From Sorangium sp. (lineage in GTDB: Bacteria; Myxococcota_A; Polyangia; Polyangiales; Polyangiaceae), in the NCBI GenBank assembly GCA_019695485.1, contig JAEUAF010000022.1, forward strand, positions 1 through 36,331: 36,331 nucleotides of DNA, written 5' to 3'. Shown piece after piece: positions 29,676-36,250 of the stretch (positions are counted from its first letter, which is position 1; each line of letters starts with the position of its first letter). The position numbers and the translations under genes were made by a program. The notes under the pieces were generated by a model. It did no database searches. It had not been told where the DNA came from and was given only the letters and a program-made list of their open reading frames with translations.

Positions 29676-31664
29676 CTAGGCTGCGATCTTAGCCGCCACT
29701 TGCGGCGCAATGGGAGCGGGCGCGCCCTCGGGTCCACCGAGCGCCGTAGCGGCCGCGGCAGTGCCACCGGCGGCGCCCAAGGTCTGGGCTTGCTGGCTCT
29801 GCTGCTCGTCGGCGAATTGCTTCAATTGCCCGAGGTAGCGGGCGAAATACTGGAGCCGCAGATCGTCGACGTCGTCCGCCTGCGCGTTCAGGTAGGCGCG
29901 GTTGACCTGAATGATGGCCGCGAAGATGTCCATGGTGCGGACCGGGCCGCGGTAGAACGTGCGGCCCCGCATCTCGCGCGGATCGGCCATGAGCCATTTG
30001 TCGAGCTGCAATCCAATGAGACGCTCTTGCGCGTCGTTGTTCGATTTTGCGCCCTGTAGAGCGTCGTAGTATTTGAGCGTGTTCAGGTACGCGTCGCCCG
30101 TCACCATGCCGACCGAGAGCAGCTCTTGCGACAAGGCCAGCTGGCTCTCGGGCGTGTTCTTGGTCTCGCTCACGCTGTATTGGCCGACGTCGTATTTGTA
30201 CTCGTCGAGGATCGAAAGCACCTTGCTGTCGATTTGCTTCATGAACCCGTTGCCCTTCCAGGTCGCGGCAAAGTTCGGATCGTCCTCGGCGAGCTCTTTC
30301 GCGCAGCGGATGATTTGCTTGCTGGCCTCGATGGTCGAGGCCTGCACGTACGCGCGTTGGATCGTCGCGAACCGCTCGTTGATGAGCTGCTTGCGAATGC
30401 GTAGCGCAGCGCCGGACCATTCGCCCGAGGTGTCGCCCGCCGCGTGCATCTCGCTGATGCCCGGGAGGTTGTAGCACTGCTCGATGTAGAATTTCACCAA
30501 GTCGAGCGCGAGCGGGTGGAAGGGCGCGGGGGTCTCGTAGATCGGTTTGCCCTTCATGCCGGACAGGCCCGGGATCGGGATGCACTCGTGATCGTCGCCG
30601 ACCGCGAGCATTTCTTTCGTGATCTCCTCGGGGTCGTAGAAGATCACACCCTTCGGGGTGAGCCGCTCGCTTCGGTCGATGCTGGAGAGAATCTCGTTCA
30701 CGCGCAGGATCGGCGCGACGATGGGCTTGGTGAGCGTGCGGTGCCAGAACGAGGTCAGCGAGCGCTGTCCGCCCACGAACACAAACGGCGGGTCCTCGTG
30801 CGCGTACGGCTCCCATTCGAGGGCTTCTTTCGCGCCCGGGAATGACATGGCGTAGACCCCGTTGGTCTCGCCTTGCTTGAACCGCCACCCTTCGGTCACG
30901 GGCACCCGGTCGAGGTCCTCGCGCAGGTAGTCGCGGTCGTCGTTTAGGAGCTCGAGGCCGAGGCTGCGGCGCGGGTGGGTGCAGGCCTTGCGGATATCGT
31001 CGGCCAACCCGGGCAGCCCGGATCGATACTTGTTGCCATAGATGTCGATGAGCCGGTCCGGGTCCCACCACGTGGTCTGTCCCATCGCGCTCGGGTAGTC
31101 GTAGACCGCGCCCGGGGTGTCGACCCACATGCTGAGCGTGTCGTGGACCTCGGCGCAGACTTTCTTGCTCTTGCGGTTCGCGTAGAACTTCACGGCCGCC
31201 GTGCGCGTCGAGGCGAGGGCCAGGCGCAGCGCGAACCGGAACACGTCCCACAGATCGAAAAACCGCCCCTGCCGCTCGTAGTACTGGCCCTCGATGAAGC
31301 GGTCGGCGAGGCGAGCTCGGCGCCGCACGTCCCACGATGCCTCCGTCGTCACGATCTGCGGCTTGGTGTTTTCGAGCCCGGCGATCTTCGCGTCGAGGGT
31401 GTCGACGAGGCTTTGGGCCAGATTGAGGGTGATGTCGACGGCCTCGCCTTGAATGCGGGCCTCGTCGGAGGTGTTGTCGCTCGTGCCAAGCCCACGGTCG
31501 AAACCCGTGATGGTCTCGCCCTCGTAGAGGCGCATGAGCTTGACCGCGTCGTTCTTGCGGCGTTGCTGGCGGCCCTCGTAGTTGCGGGCGAGGTCGCACA
31601 AGGTCTTGTGCCCGTCGGCCTCGGGCTGGCGATACCAGACGCGTTGACGGGCGCTGTCCGCCAT
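29676..31664 (-). CDS. portal protein
   Basis: A 662-residue protein in the size range of podovirus portals (T7 gp8 is about 540, P22 gp1 725). The N-terminal half has the typical helical and beta mix with RKNDAVKLMRLYEGE, RARLADRFIEGQYYERQGRFFDLWDVFRFALRL and the beta-rich GWRFKQGETNGVYAMSFPGAKEALEWEPYAHEDPPFV; the helical barrel end has RLQYFARYLGQLKQFADEQQSQQAQTLG. The portal ring is the gate for DNA entry and exit. It is the first large gene of the late operon, with start ATG 31664 directly after the previous stop (TAGATG). Confidence 0.8.
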   Translation of the reverse strand: MADSARQRVWYRQPEADGHKTLCDLARNYEGRQQRRKNDAVKLMRLYEGETITGFDRGLGTSDNTSDEARIQGEAVDITLNLAQSLVDTLDAKIAGLENTKPQIVTTEASWDVRRRARLADRFIEGQYYERQGRFFDLWDVFRFALRLALASTRTAAVKFYANRKSKKVCAEVHDTLSMWVDTPGAVYDYPSAMGQTTWWDPDRLIDIYGNKYRSGLPGLADDIRKACTHPRRSLGLELLNDDRDYLREDLDRVPVTEGWRFKQGETNGVYAMSFPGAKEALEWEPYAHEDPPFVFVGGQRSLTSFWHRTLTKPIVAPILRVNEILSSIDRSERLTPKGVIFYDPEEITKEMLAVGDDHECIPIPGLSGMKGKPIYETPAPFHPLALDLVKFYIEQCYNLPGISEMHAAGDTSGEWSGAALRIRKQLINERFATIQRAYVQASTIEASKQIIRCAKELAEDDPNFAATWKGNGFMKQIDSKVLSILDEYKYDVGQYSVSETKNTPESQLALSQELLSVGMVTGDAYLNTLKYYDALQGAKSNNDAQERLIGLQLDKWLMADPREMRGRTFYRGPVRTMDIFAAIIQVNRAYLNAQADDVDDLRLQYFARYLGQLKQFADEQQSQQAQTLGAAGGTAAAATALGGPEGAPAPIAPQVAAKIAA

Positions 31665-31856
31665 CTAGCGCAGGCTCCGGACACGTTTCGGCGCCCGCGG
31701 ATCCGGGCGCGTGCCGAACGTCGCGAGCATGGCTCGCATTTCGGCCTCGTACGCCCGGCGTTGGTCACGTAGGGCGCAGCGCGGGCACTGGTCGGGCGCG
31801 TCCTCGCACTCGCACCGCCCCGGCGCCCCGCTGTCTACGGATCGCAAGCTGTCCAC
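31665..31856 (-). CDS. small cysteine-rich protein, first gene of the late operon
   Basis: A 63-residue protein from GTG 31856. It has CECEDAPDQCPRC (four Cys in 13 residues, a zinc-type cluster) and an Arg-rich tail (YEAEMRAMLATFG...RAPKRVRSLR). The longer in-frame ATG 31958 would read through the promoter. A -10 lies 6 bases before the GTG, so this start would make a leaderless message. The portal ATG follows at once. Possibly a small regulator or packaging helper; unknown. Confidence 0.55.
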   Translation of the reverse strand: MDSLRSVDSGAPGRCECEDAPDQCPRCALRDQRRAYEAEMRAMLATFGTRPDPRAPKRVRSLR

Positions 31857-31862
31857 GCGCGC

Positions 31863-31891
31863 AGTCTGTGCCACTTTGGGCCGACTGTCAA
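31863..31891 (-). promoter_or_regulatory. promoter of the morphogenesis operon
   Basis: On the minus strand a perfect TTGACA (-35, 31886-31891), 17-bp spacer, and CAGACT (-10, 31863-31868, matching TATAAT at 3 of 6 including the key A2 and T6). The GTG of the following gene begins 6 bases after the -10, a leaderless layout. Upstream lie two 9-base repeats, possibly for an activator. Confidence 0.6.
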
Positions 31892-31934
31892 GCCGGGTGG
31901 CGCAGGGTGTGCCTTGGGAATGGCTCAGTCTGGC

Positions 31935-31954
31935 GCCGGTGTGCCGCCGGTGTG
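31935..31954. repeat. two 9-base direct repeats with 11-bp period
   Basis: GCCGGTGTG occurs at 31935-31943 and again at 31946-31954, and a shorter GGTGTGCC is present near 31905. The 11-bp period puts the copies on one face of the helix. At about 80-100 bases upstream of the morphogenesis-operon start this is a reasonable activator-binding site. Confidence 0.45.
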
Positions 31955-32042
31955 TCACGGCACTGGACTGGAAACGCTCCCGGACGCTATTCTCGAAAAC
32001 CGTGCGCCTTGGGAGCGCGTCGCTCGAGGGCGGGAACGCGAG

Positions 32043-32411
32043 TCATTCTTTACCCGGGTGGGACAGGCCGTGGTCCGCAAGCCACTCCTCATGGCGAGTC
32101 ACTTCCGCCGCGATCATGTCCGTCCGCGCGGTCATCTCGTCGAGCATGACCTGTTGCCGGTCGCTAAAATAGAACGAGCCGGCGATCCCGAGCCAACCCG
32201 CGACCTCGAGCGGCCAAAACCAATACGTGTGGACGAACGGCATCGCGCCCGCATAGAGGGCAATGCCGAGCCACCAGGAAACGCGCCGATAGCGCCGCAC
32301 GCGGTCCCACCGCCGATCGAATGCCGCGGACCATGCGTACTCGGCGGCGAGCCATTCCGAGCGGCGGCCGAGTTCGGCGCCGATGGCGCTCGCGGTGGGC
32401 TCGGCGTTCAC
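32043..32411 (-). CDS. membrane protein with two spans
   Basis: A 122-residue protein from GTG 32411, overlapping the preceding stop (GTGA). It has a charged N-terminal helix (RRSEWLAAEYAWSAAFDRRWDRVRRYRR), two hydrophobic spans (SWWLGIALYAGAMPFVHTYW and PLEVAGWLGIAGSFYF) and a cytoplasmic-type helix (RQQVMLDEMTARTDMIAAEVTRHEEWLAD). No family is recognised. It is the last gene of a four-gene minus-strand operon starting at 33608. Confidence 0.6.
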   Translation of the reverse strand: MNAEPTASAIGAELGRRSEWLAAEYAWSAAFDRRWDRVRRYRRVSWWLGIALYAGAMPFVHTYWFWPLEVAGWLGIAGSFYFSDRQQVMLDEMTARTDMIAAEVTRHEEWLADHGLSHPGKE

Positions 32412-32548
32412 TCGCTCCCGACCCCCCGAAACGGCTCGACCCCGGCCCACTCGACGACGCCCGCCATCCAACCGCAGAGGCAAAGCAGCGAGAGCCAGGC
32501 GGGACCGTGGGGCCCGAGTTCGAGGCGAGGGAGGAGGGGGCGGGTCAT
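32408..32548 (-). CDS. small membrane protein (46 aa)
   Basis: A 46-residue ORF from ATG 32548, overlapping the stops/starts of both neighbours (ATGA at 32545-32548, GTGA at 32408-32411). The peptide begins MTRPLLPRLEL and has one hydrophobic span (AWLSLLCLCGWMAGVVEWAG). The double coupling argues for real translation. No homologue is known to me. Confidence 0.5.
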   Translation of the reverse strand: MTRPLLPRLELGPHGPAWLSLLCLCGWMAGVVEWAGVEPFRGVGSE

Positions 32549-32871
32549 GCGCCGCGCCGGTTCCGGGCGGTCCTCGCCCAAGCGATGCCCGTCGGGAGCG
32601 TCTGTATGACGCCGATCGCATATTGCTCCTCGAGGCGTTGCCATTGGTCCGGCGAGGCCGTTTCAAGTGTCTCGCCTGCGCCGGTCGCGACTCGGTGAGC
32701 GAACGCGAAAAAGGCGTGACCAGTGAGGAGCGTCGCGAGCGAGCAGAGGTCGGCCGCGTTCAGGTCGCGGTTCGCCTCGATGATGGCATCGGCGATCTCG
32801 ATGAGCCGCCCGCGCGGGATATGCCCACCCGGGCAGTGAGGATCAGAGCAGGCGTGACAGGGCTCGCTCAT
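32545..32871 (-). CDS. hypothetical protein with N-terminal Cys/His cluster
   Basis: A 108-residue protein from ATG 32871, overlapping the previous stop. The first 16 residues (SEPCHACSDPHCPGGH) hold a C/H zinc-like cluster. Then come helices IEIADAIIEANRDLNAADLCSLATLLTGHAFFAFAHRVATG and a tail with tryptophan. The remainder has no enzyme motif. In-frame upstream sequence lies in the preceding gene. Role unknown. Confidence 0.6.
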   Translation of the reverse strand: MSEPCHACSDPHCPGGHIPRGRLIEIADAIIEANRDLNAADLCSLATLLTGHAFFAFAHRVATGAGETLETASPDQWQRLEEQYAIGVIQTLPTGIAWARTARNRRGA

Positions 32872-33608
32872 GTCTCGGGCTCCTCGCGCGCAGGCGGGGG
32901 CGAGGGGAGCGGGGGAATTCTCGCCGCAAAGCACCCATACTCCTTGCACCCTACGAGCGGACACAATGCCCCGTGCATCTTCGGCACGAGCTCGGGGCTT
33001 TCGAGGGCGCGTCGAGCGAGCGCTCCCATCGCGCCAAATGTGTTGCCCGAGTGCTCGCTGTACTTGAGTTGCGGGGCTTGCCGTTTCTGCTCGTCGTAGG
33101 ACGCGGCCGCGAACGCGCGCATTGCTTCCGGCGTTTGCAGGTGCTGCGCGAGTTCGGCCGCTTCCTCGCACACGAACAGCTCGTAGCCCTCATGGTCGCG
33201 ACGCCAGTCGGGGCGTGCCGCGATGAAGCCCTCGATGCGTTCGCGAAAGGGCGCCGGGAGCTTGGCGCGTCGCGCGTCCCGATCGGCGAGCTCGGTGTCG
33301 AGCTTGGCTTGCCGCTTGGCCTCCTCGTCGCGGCACCATTGGGCGTGACGGGCCGCCTCTTGCTCCTCGGTCAAGTACCGGTAGACCCGCGCGTTGATGA
33401 CGATGCCGCGGACTTGGTACCCGAAGCCCTTGCCGTAGAGTCGCGCAGTCTCGCCCGGCACGGGGGCTTGCTTGCACTCGCTGTCGGGGCAACCAATGCC
33501 CCCGCCGTCCTCGAGCGAGAGCGTCCACCCGTACCCCTCGTTCGGCTCAACGCTCTCGATGCGGTACTCGATGAACTCCGCGTCCCGCTCCCAATTCGCC
33601 TCACCCAT
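32868..33608 (-). CDS. phage hypothetical protein of a recurrent family
   Basis: A 246-residue protein from ATG 33608 with GGAGGG at a good distance. The N-terminal beta domain (IESVEPNEGYGWTLSLEDGGGIGC, then PGETARLYGKGFGYQVRGIVINARVYRYLTEEQEAARH) and the following charged helix (AKRQAKLDTELADRDARRAKLPAPFRERIEGF) match a recurrent phage protein that I remember by the pattern (G-x-G-W-x-L ... GxxVxxYGxGxGYxVRGI ... PxFRxRIxxF ... WExYELFxCEQA). No function is known for this family as far as I can say. It is the first gene after a long structured leader. Confidence 0.7.
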   Translation of the reverse strand: MGEANWERDAEFIEYRIESVEPNEGYGWTLSLEDGGGIGCPDSECKQAPVPGETARLYGKGFGYQVRGIVINARVYRYLTEEQEAARHAQWCRDEEAKRQAKLDTELADRDARRAKLPAPFRERIEGFIAARPDWRRDHEGYELFVCEEAAELAQHLQTPEAMRAFAAASYDEQKRQAPQLKYSEHSGNTFGAMGALARRALESPELVPKMHGALCPLVGCKEYGCFAARIPPLPSPPPAREEPET

Positions 33609-33629
33609 GTCGCCCTCCGAGTAGGTATC

Positions 33630-33706
33630 CGTGGGGCCCGCGCAGACATGCCAACGAGGCGCTCGGGGGGAAAGCGCCCGACAGCGGCACACCCCGGGGC
33701 CCCACG
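33630..33706 (-). other. structured RNA-like element in the leader
   Basis: The 343 bases from 33609 to 33951 hold no gene that I can support. A 10-bp perfect inverted repeat (CGTGGGGCCC at 33630-33639 and GGGCCCCACG at 33697-33706) encloses further pairing: GGCGCT/AGCGCC (33658-33663 with 33673-33678) and, on the minus strand, GUGUGCC with GGCAUGU. This makes a long, internally looped hairpin of 77 nt. It lies 22 bases before the start of the minus-strand gene and its 5' edge is about where the promoter at 33716-33745 would start transcription. It may be a riboswitch-like, ribozyme-like or RNA-stability element; no known class is recognised. Confidence 0.55.
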
Positions 33707-33715
33707 AATGCGATG

Positions 33716-33745
33716 ACTGTGACAGAGTGCGACGGGAACCGTCAA
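33716..33745 (-). promoter_or_regulatory. promoter for the structured-leader operon
   Basis: On the minus strand TTGACG (-35, 33740-33745) with an 18-bp gap to CACAGT (-10, 33716-33721; matches A2, A4 and T6). Transcription would begin near 33709, three bases from the outer stem of the structured element, which is the main reason to take this weak -10 seriously. Confidence 0.45.
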
Positions 33746-33856
33746 GAGAGTCTGCTTGGCCCTCGGCTGCGCGCCGCTTTTTCACTTGGAGCCACGGAGT
33801 GCAAGACTCGTCCCCAGCGTGTTCGGCGCGCAGCCCCAAGCCGCGCCGAGTGTGCC

Positions 33857-33870
33857 ACCGTGCCAACCGC
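33857..33870 (-). repeat. copy 2 of the 14-nt repeat
   Basis: The reverse complement of this site is GCGGTTGGCACGGT, identical to the site at 16692-16705. It lies in the divergent region between the structured-leader operon and the + strand gene at 33952. Followed on the minus strand by another GGTGGCAC, a partial second copy. Confidence 0.5.
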
Positions 33871-33951
33871 GGACGCAAGCCCCCGCGCGGGGTGATAGCC
33901 GAGGTGGGACAGTGCGCCCTATCGGGAGCGAGGACGAGGCATGATCGGGGT

Positions 33952-34284
33952 GTGATCCGCACTCAACACATCAACGTGAACCTATCCGTCGCCGTGCCCG
34001 AGGACGGCGAGGAGCATGAAGCGATGGCGCACATGCTCCAGTCGGAATGCGTCGACCAATTCCCGGCCGATCGCAACGGCACGCGCCGGTTCAGCATGAC
34101 GCTGTTCTGGACGGTCGCGCTCTTGGCCCCGCCGCGTCGGCGCCCGCTTGGGTCGGGCTCGATTGACTGGTTACAGCGCGAGTTCGACGAGGCCGTCGGA
34201 TGGTATCGGCGCGAGCCGGGCATCGACACCATCGCGGCCGTCACCCTGGCGATGCGGAACTTGGAGGATGGTCGGGAGGGCTAG
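33952..34284 (+). CDS. hypothetical protein
   Basis: A 110-residue protein starting at GTG 33952 (weak evidence: the ORF extends further upstream but that part is low-complexity and contains no plausible start; GGGG lies just before). It has beta-type residues at the N-terminus (QHINVNLSVAVPEDGEEHEAMAHML) and a helical C-terminus (DWLQREFDEAVGWYRREP). It is on the + strand in a minus-strand area, so it has its own promoter or is transcribed divergently. The last 44 bases overlap the opposing gene at 34241-34444. Not recognised. Confidence 0.5.
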   Translation: MIRTQHINVNLSVAVPEDGEEHEAMAHMLQSECVDQFPADRNGTRRFSMTLFWTVALLAPPRRRPLGSGSIDWLQREFDEAVGWYRREPGIDTIAAVTLAMRNLEDGREG

Positions 34285-34444
34285 GCTCGACCGCGACGCG
34301 GTCGCAATAACGACGGAGCGCAGCTCGGACCTCGGGGTCGAGCGCGATGGCGGGCTCGCTGTCGTGCGACCCCGTCCGTAGCCACACGTGGAAGCCGTCC
34401 CATGACGCATAGACCCCGTCGCCGAGATACTCATGCTGGCTCAC
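34241..34444 (-). CDS. small phage protein of the YLGDGVYAS family
   Basis: A 67-residue protein from GTG 34444, which overlaps the stop of the upstream gene (GTGA). The start SQHEYLGDGVYASWDGFHVWLRTG followed by AIALDPEVRAALRRY is a pattern I have seen in many phage genomes (YLGDGVYxxxDGxxIxLxT...IxLxPxVxxAL), function unknown. The N-terminal motif is well conserved in appearance. Its 3' end overlaps the + strand gene on the other strand. Confidence 0.7.
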   Translation of the reverse strand: MSQHEYLGDGVYASWDGFHVWLRTGSHDSEPAIALDPEVRAALRRYCDRVAVEPSPPDHPPSSASPG

Positions 34445-34701
34445 GACGGCACCACCCACGGCTCGACGCGGCCCGGCGTGTCATCGCGCTCGATGCTGTC
34501 CGCCAGGCACCGAAGCCGATCGATGAGATGGCCCCGCATCTGCTCGCGCGTGCCGCCGCGAGGCATAGCGCGCTCCGCTCGGCATGCGCCGTGGCCGTAC
34601 GGTCCGTTCAGGACCACGACGACGACGGCGTCCGCGTCGAGCCGCTCCGTGAGCACGCGCGCGAGGTCATCGTACTTGCTCGGCCCGGGGTCATCGCTCA
34701 C
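34441..34701 (-). CDS. small hypothetical protein
   Basis: An 86-residue protein from ATG 34701, overlapping both neighbours by 4 bases (ATGA on the left of the upstream gene, GTGA into the next). It has a helical start (DDLARVLTERLDADAVVVVVL), a Cys/Gly-rich centre (GPYGHGACRAERA) and an Arg/Asp-rich end. No family is recognised. Coupled with its neighbours in a small accessory operon. Confidence 0.6.
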   Translation of the reverse strand: MSDDPGPSKYDDLARVLTERLDADAVVVVVLNGPYGHGACRAERAMPRGGTREQMRGHLIDRLRCLADSIERDDTPGRVEPWVVPS

Positions 34702-34922
34702 GGCGCTTTCCCTCGCGTCAACGCCCGCCTCGCCGCGACCTTGGCTCGCGCCTCCATGGCCTCGGCGGCTTGGTCGAGCGAGAGTTCATTGGCCACGACC
34801 TTGCTGGCCAAGGCGCGGATCCATTCTTGGTCCGCCCGCGCCTCTACCTCGTCGATTAGATCGTTCGCGACGAGCTCCGCCAAGGCCGGGTCGAGCTCGG
34901 GGTTGCGTTCAGTCGCCGGCAT
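34698..34922 (-). CDS. small helical hypothetical protein
   Basis: A 74-residue protein from ATG 34922, sharing 14 bases with the end of the upstream gene. It is all helix by appearance with alternating charged and hydrophobic residues (LAELVANDLIDEVEARADQEWIRALASKVVANELSLDQAAEAMEARAKVAARR). It may dimerise. The longer frame would cover the neighbouring gene and is rejected. Function unknown. Confidence 0.6.
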   Translation of the reverse strand: MPATERNPELDPALAELVANDLIDEVEARADQEWIRALASKVVANELSLDQAAEAMEARAKVAARRALTRGKAP

Positions 34923-35472
34923 GGGGTTCGGCTCCTTTGCGGTCGGAATTCCGCGCCGCGAATGCTTGCCGGGCCAGGCTCTCGGTCTCGCCTCGCACGT
35001 AATAGAGGTCGCGGTAGGTGTCGTAGCCCTCGACGCGCGGGATGCCGCGCTGGGCAAAGTAATTCTCGAACGCCGGGCTCCGATCGTACGCGTGCGCGCA
35101 ATCGAAGCCGAGCCACCACACGTGCTCGGCCTCGCCCGGGCGCGCGACGTGGCAGATGTTCCCGCTGCACTCGTTCGCATAGCTGAGGCCGCCGTGAACG
35201 TTCACGGCCTCGTCGACGGCGGAGTGAGCTTGCCCGTGCCAGGGATGACCCTCGGGGAGGCCGACGTAGCCGCACAGCGACCCGGATGGGCCCCGCACGA
35301 TGAGGCATGGGTACTCGCTCTCGGGCGCTCGCCATTCGACAATGTCGGGCTCGGTGTCCCACGGCCCCGTTGGCCACGTCGTGCGCGGCGGCCAGCCGGG
35401 TCTCGGGGCTAGGCGATCCATGCTCTCGGCGCGCAACGCCCATTCTGGTTTCTCGAAAGTGACGGCCATCAC
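34909..35472 (-). CDS. phage hypothetical protein (RGPSG...GYVG family)
   Basis: A 187-residue protein. Either GTG 35472 (GTGA overlap with the upstream stop) or ATG 35469 may be used. The centre (PCLIVRGPSGSLCGYVGLPEGHPWHGQ, then VHGGLSYA and HVWWLGFDCAHAYDRSPAF) is typical of a widespread phage family that I recognise by these motifs; its role is unknown. It ends with a basic part and overlaps the next gene. The cysteines and histidines in CSGNICHVARPGEAEHVWW might bind metal. Confidence 0.75.
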   Translation of the reverse strand: MMAVTFEKPEWALRAESMDRLAPRPGWPPRTTWPTGPWDTEPDIVEWRAPESEYPCLIVRGPSGSLCGYVGLPEGHPWHGQAHSAVDEAVNVHGGLSYANECSGNICHVARPGEAEHVWWLGFDCAHAYDRSPAFENYFAQRGIPRVEGYDTYRDLYYVRGETESLARQAFAARNSDRKGAEPHAGD

Positions 35473-35810
35473 TGCCCCCCAAACACCGTGCGGAACGCGA
35501 CCCGCATCGCGCGCACGCTCACGAGGGATGTTTCGAGTTGTTTCTCGATGGTGTCGAGCCCGCCCGCGGTAACTTGAATGTGCCCGTTCGCGGCCTTGCT
35601 CGCGGCTTTCTTTTTCGCTTTCTTCGCTGGCCTCGATGCCGGCGCTGCCTTGGTGCCGTTCATGCCCGCCGCTTTCTTCCAGGCATAGATCGTCTGGTCG
35701 GTGACCCCGAGCGCGCTCGCCACCTCCGAGGCCGTCTCTTGGCCGAGTCGAGCGAGTGCTTTCGCTTTCTCGTCCACCGACCAGCGCTTGACTGCTTTCT
35801 TTCCCGCCAT
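35469..35810 (-). CDS. HTH DNA-binding protein with basic linker
   Basis: A 113-residue protein from ATG 35810. Residues 10-47 (WSVDEKAKALARLGQETASEVASALGVTDQTIYAWKK) are a helix-turn-helix of the transposase/homeodomain-like type. A Lys/Ala tract follows (KKAKKKAASKAANG, residues 63-76), then a C-terminal helix with heptads (DTIEKQLETSLVSVRAMR). This would suit a DNA-binding repressor or nucleoid-like protein. There is no transposase catalytic domain. It lies 5 bases after the LexA-like gene and is probably co-transcribed. Confidence 0.75.
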   Translation of the reverse strand: MAGKKAVKRWSVDEKAKALARLGQETASEVASALGVTDQTIYAWKKAAGMNGTKAAPASRPAKKAKKKAASKAANGHIQVTAGGLDTIEKQLETSLVSVRAMRVAFRTVFGGQ

Positions 35811-35815
35811 CTCTC

Positions 35816-36076
35816 TTACCCTCGTTCCTCTTGCGCGAGCCAACGGAGCCCCGCCGCGCTCACCCGTTTGGCCCGCACCGTGACTTGTTTTTGACCGAGG
35901 AGCATCCCCCGCTCGATGAGCTTGGAAAGCGCCCGATGCACGTAATGCGGTTTCGCGTACCCCATCGCCTCCCCGAGCTCCCTCACTGACGGAGGCCGCC
36001 CGAGGTCGTCGCACATTTTCACGAACGCTCGCAAGACCGCTTTGCGGGCCGCGAGGGAGGTCTTCATACCGGGCAT
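35816..36076 (-). CDS. small winged-helix regulator, LexA N-domain-like
   Basis: An 86-residue protein from ATG 36076 (ATG 36067 is possible and would give 83 residues). The segment LRAFVKMCDDLGRPPSVRELGEAMGYAKPHYVHRALSKLIERGMLLG is the pattern of a LexA N-terminal winged helix, with RPPSxRELxxAxG and xxxVxxxLxxLxxxGxL. The catalytic S24 part is missing and the C-terminus is basic, so it is not a self-cleaving LexA. An inverted repeat GACAG-A-CTGTC touches its start codon, which would allow autoregulation. This is a candidate repressor for the phage. Confidence 0.75.
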   Translation of the reverse strand: MPGMKTSLAARKAVLRAFVKMCDDLGRPPSVRELGEAMGYAKPHYVHRALSKLIERGMLLGQKQVTVRAKRVSAAGLRWLAQEERG

Positions 36077-36115
36077 GACAGACTGTCGATTACGCGATAG
36101 CCTCCGCCCATGCAA
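36077..36115 (-). promoter_or_regulatory. promoter and operator of the winged-helix gene
   Basis: On the minus strand TTGCAT (36110-36115), a 17-bp spacer and TAATCG (36087-36092) form a weak promoter. The perfect inverted repeat GACAG-A-CTGTC (36077-36087) overlaps the end of the -10 and reaches the ATG at 36076. The leader would be only a few bases. A repressor binding here would block its own gene. Confidence 0.5.
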
Positions 36116-36219
36116 TCCGTTTTTACCACCCTCGTGCCACCCCCTGGCAATCACCCCAGCGGATGGGCGGGCATGTCACACCTCCCCTTGCCCTTCCCTC
36201 CTTTGCCACACCAAAGTTT

Positions 36220-36250
36220 CAGAACGGGGCATTACGCAATTGTCAGAACG
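36220..36250 (+). promoter_or_regulatory. two CAGAACG direct repeats before the last gene
   Basis: CAGAACG occurs at 36220-36226 and 36244-36250, each preceded by T, 24 bases apart (TTTCAGAACG and TTGTCAGAACG). The second copy ends at the base before ATG 36251. They may be operator half-sites. There is no Shine-Dalgarno in this stretch. Confidence 0.3.

Noticed and set aside
29689-31599. 636-codon minus-strand frame within the portal gene.
   Set aside because: Arg/His-rich shifted-frame shadow; the portal frame has normal composition and a proper start.
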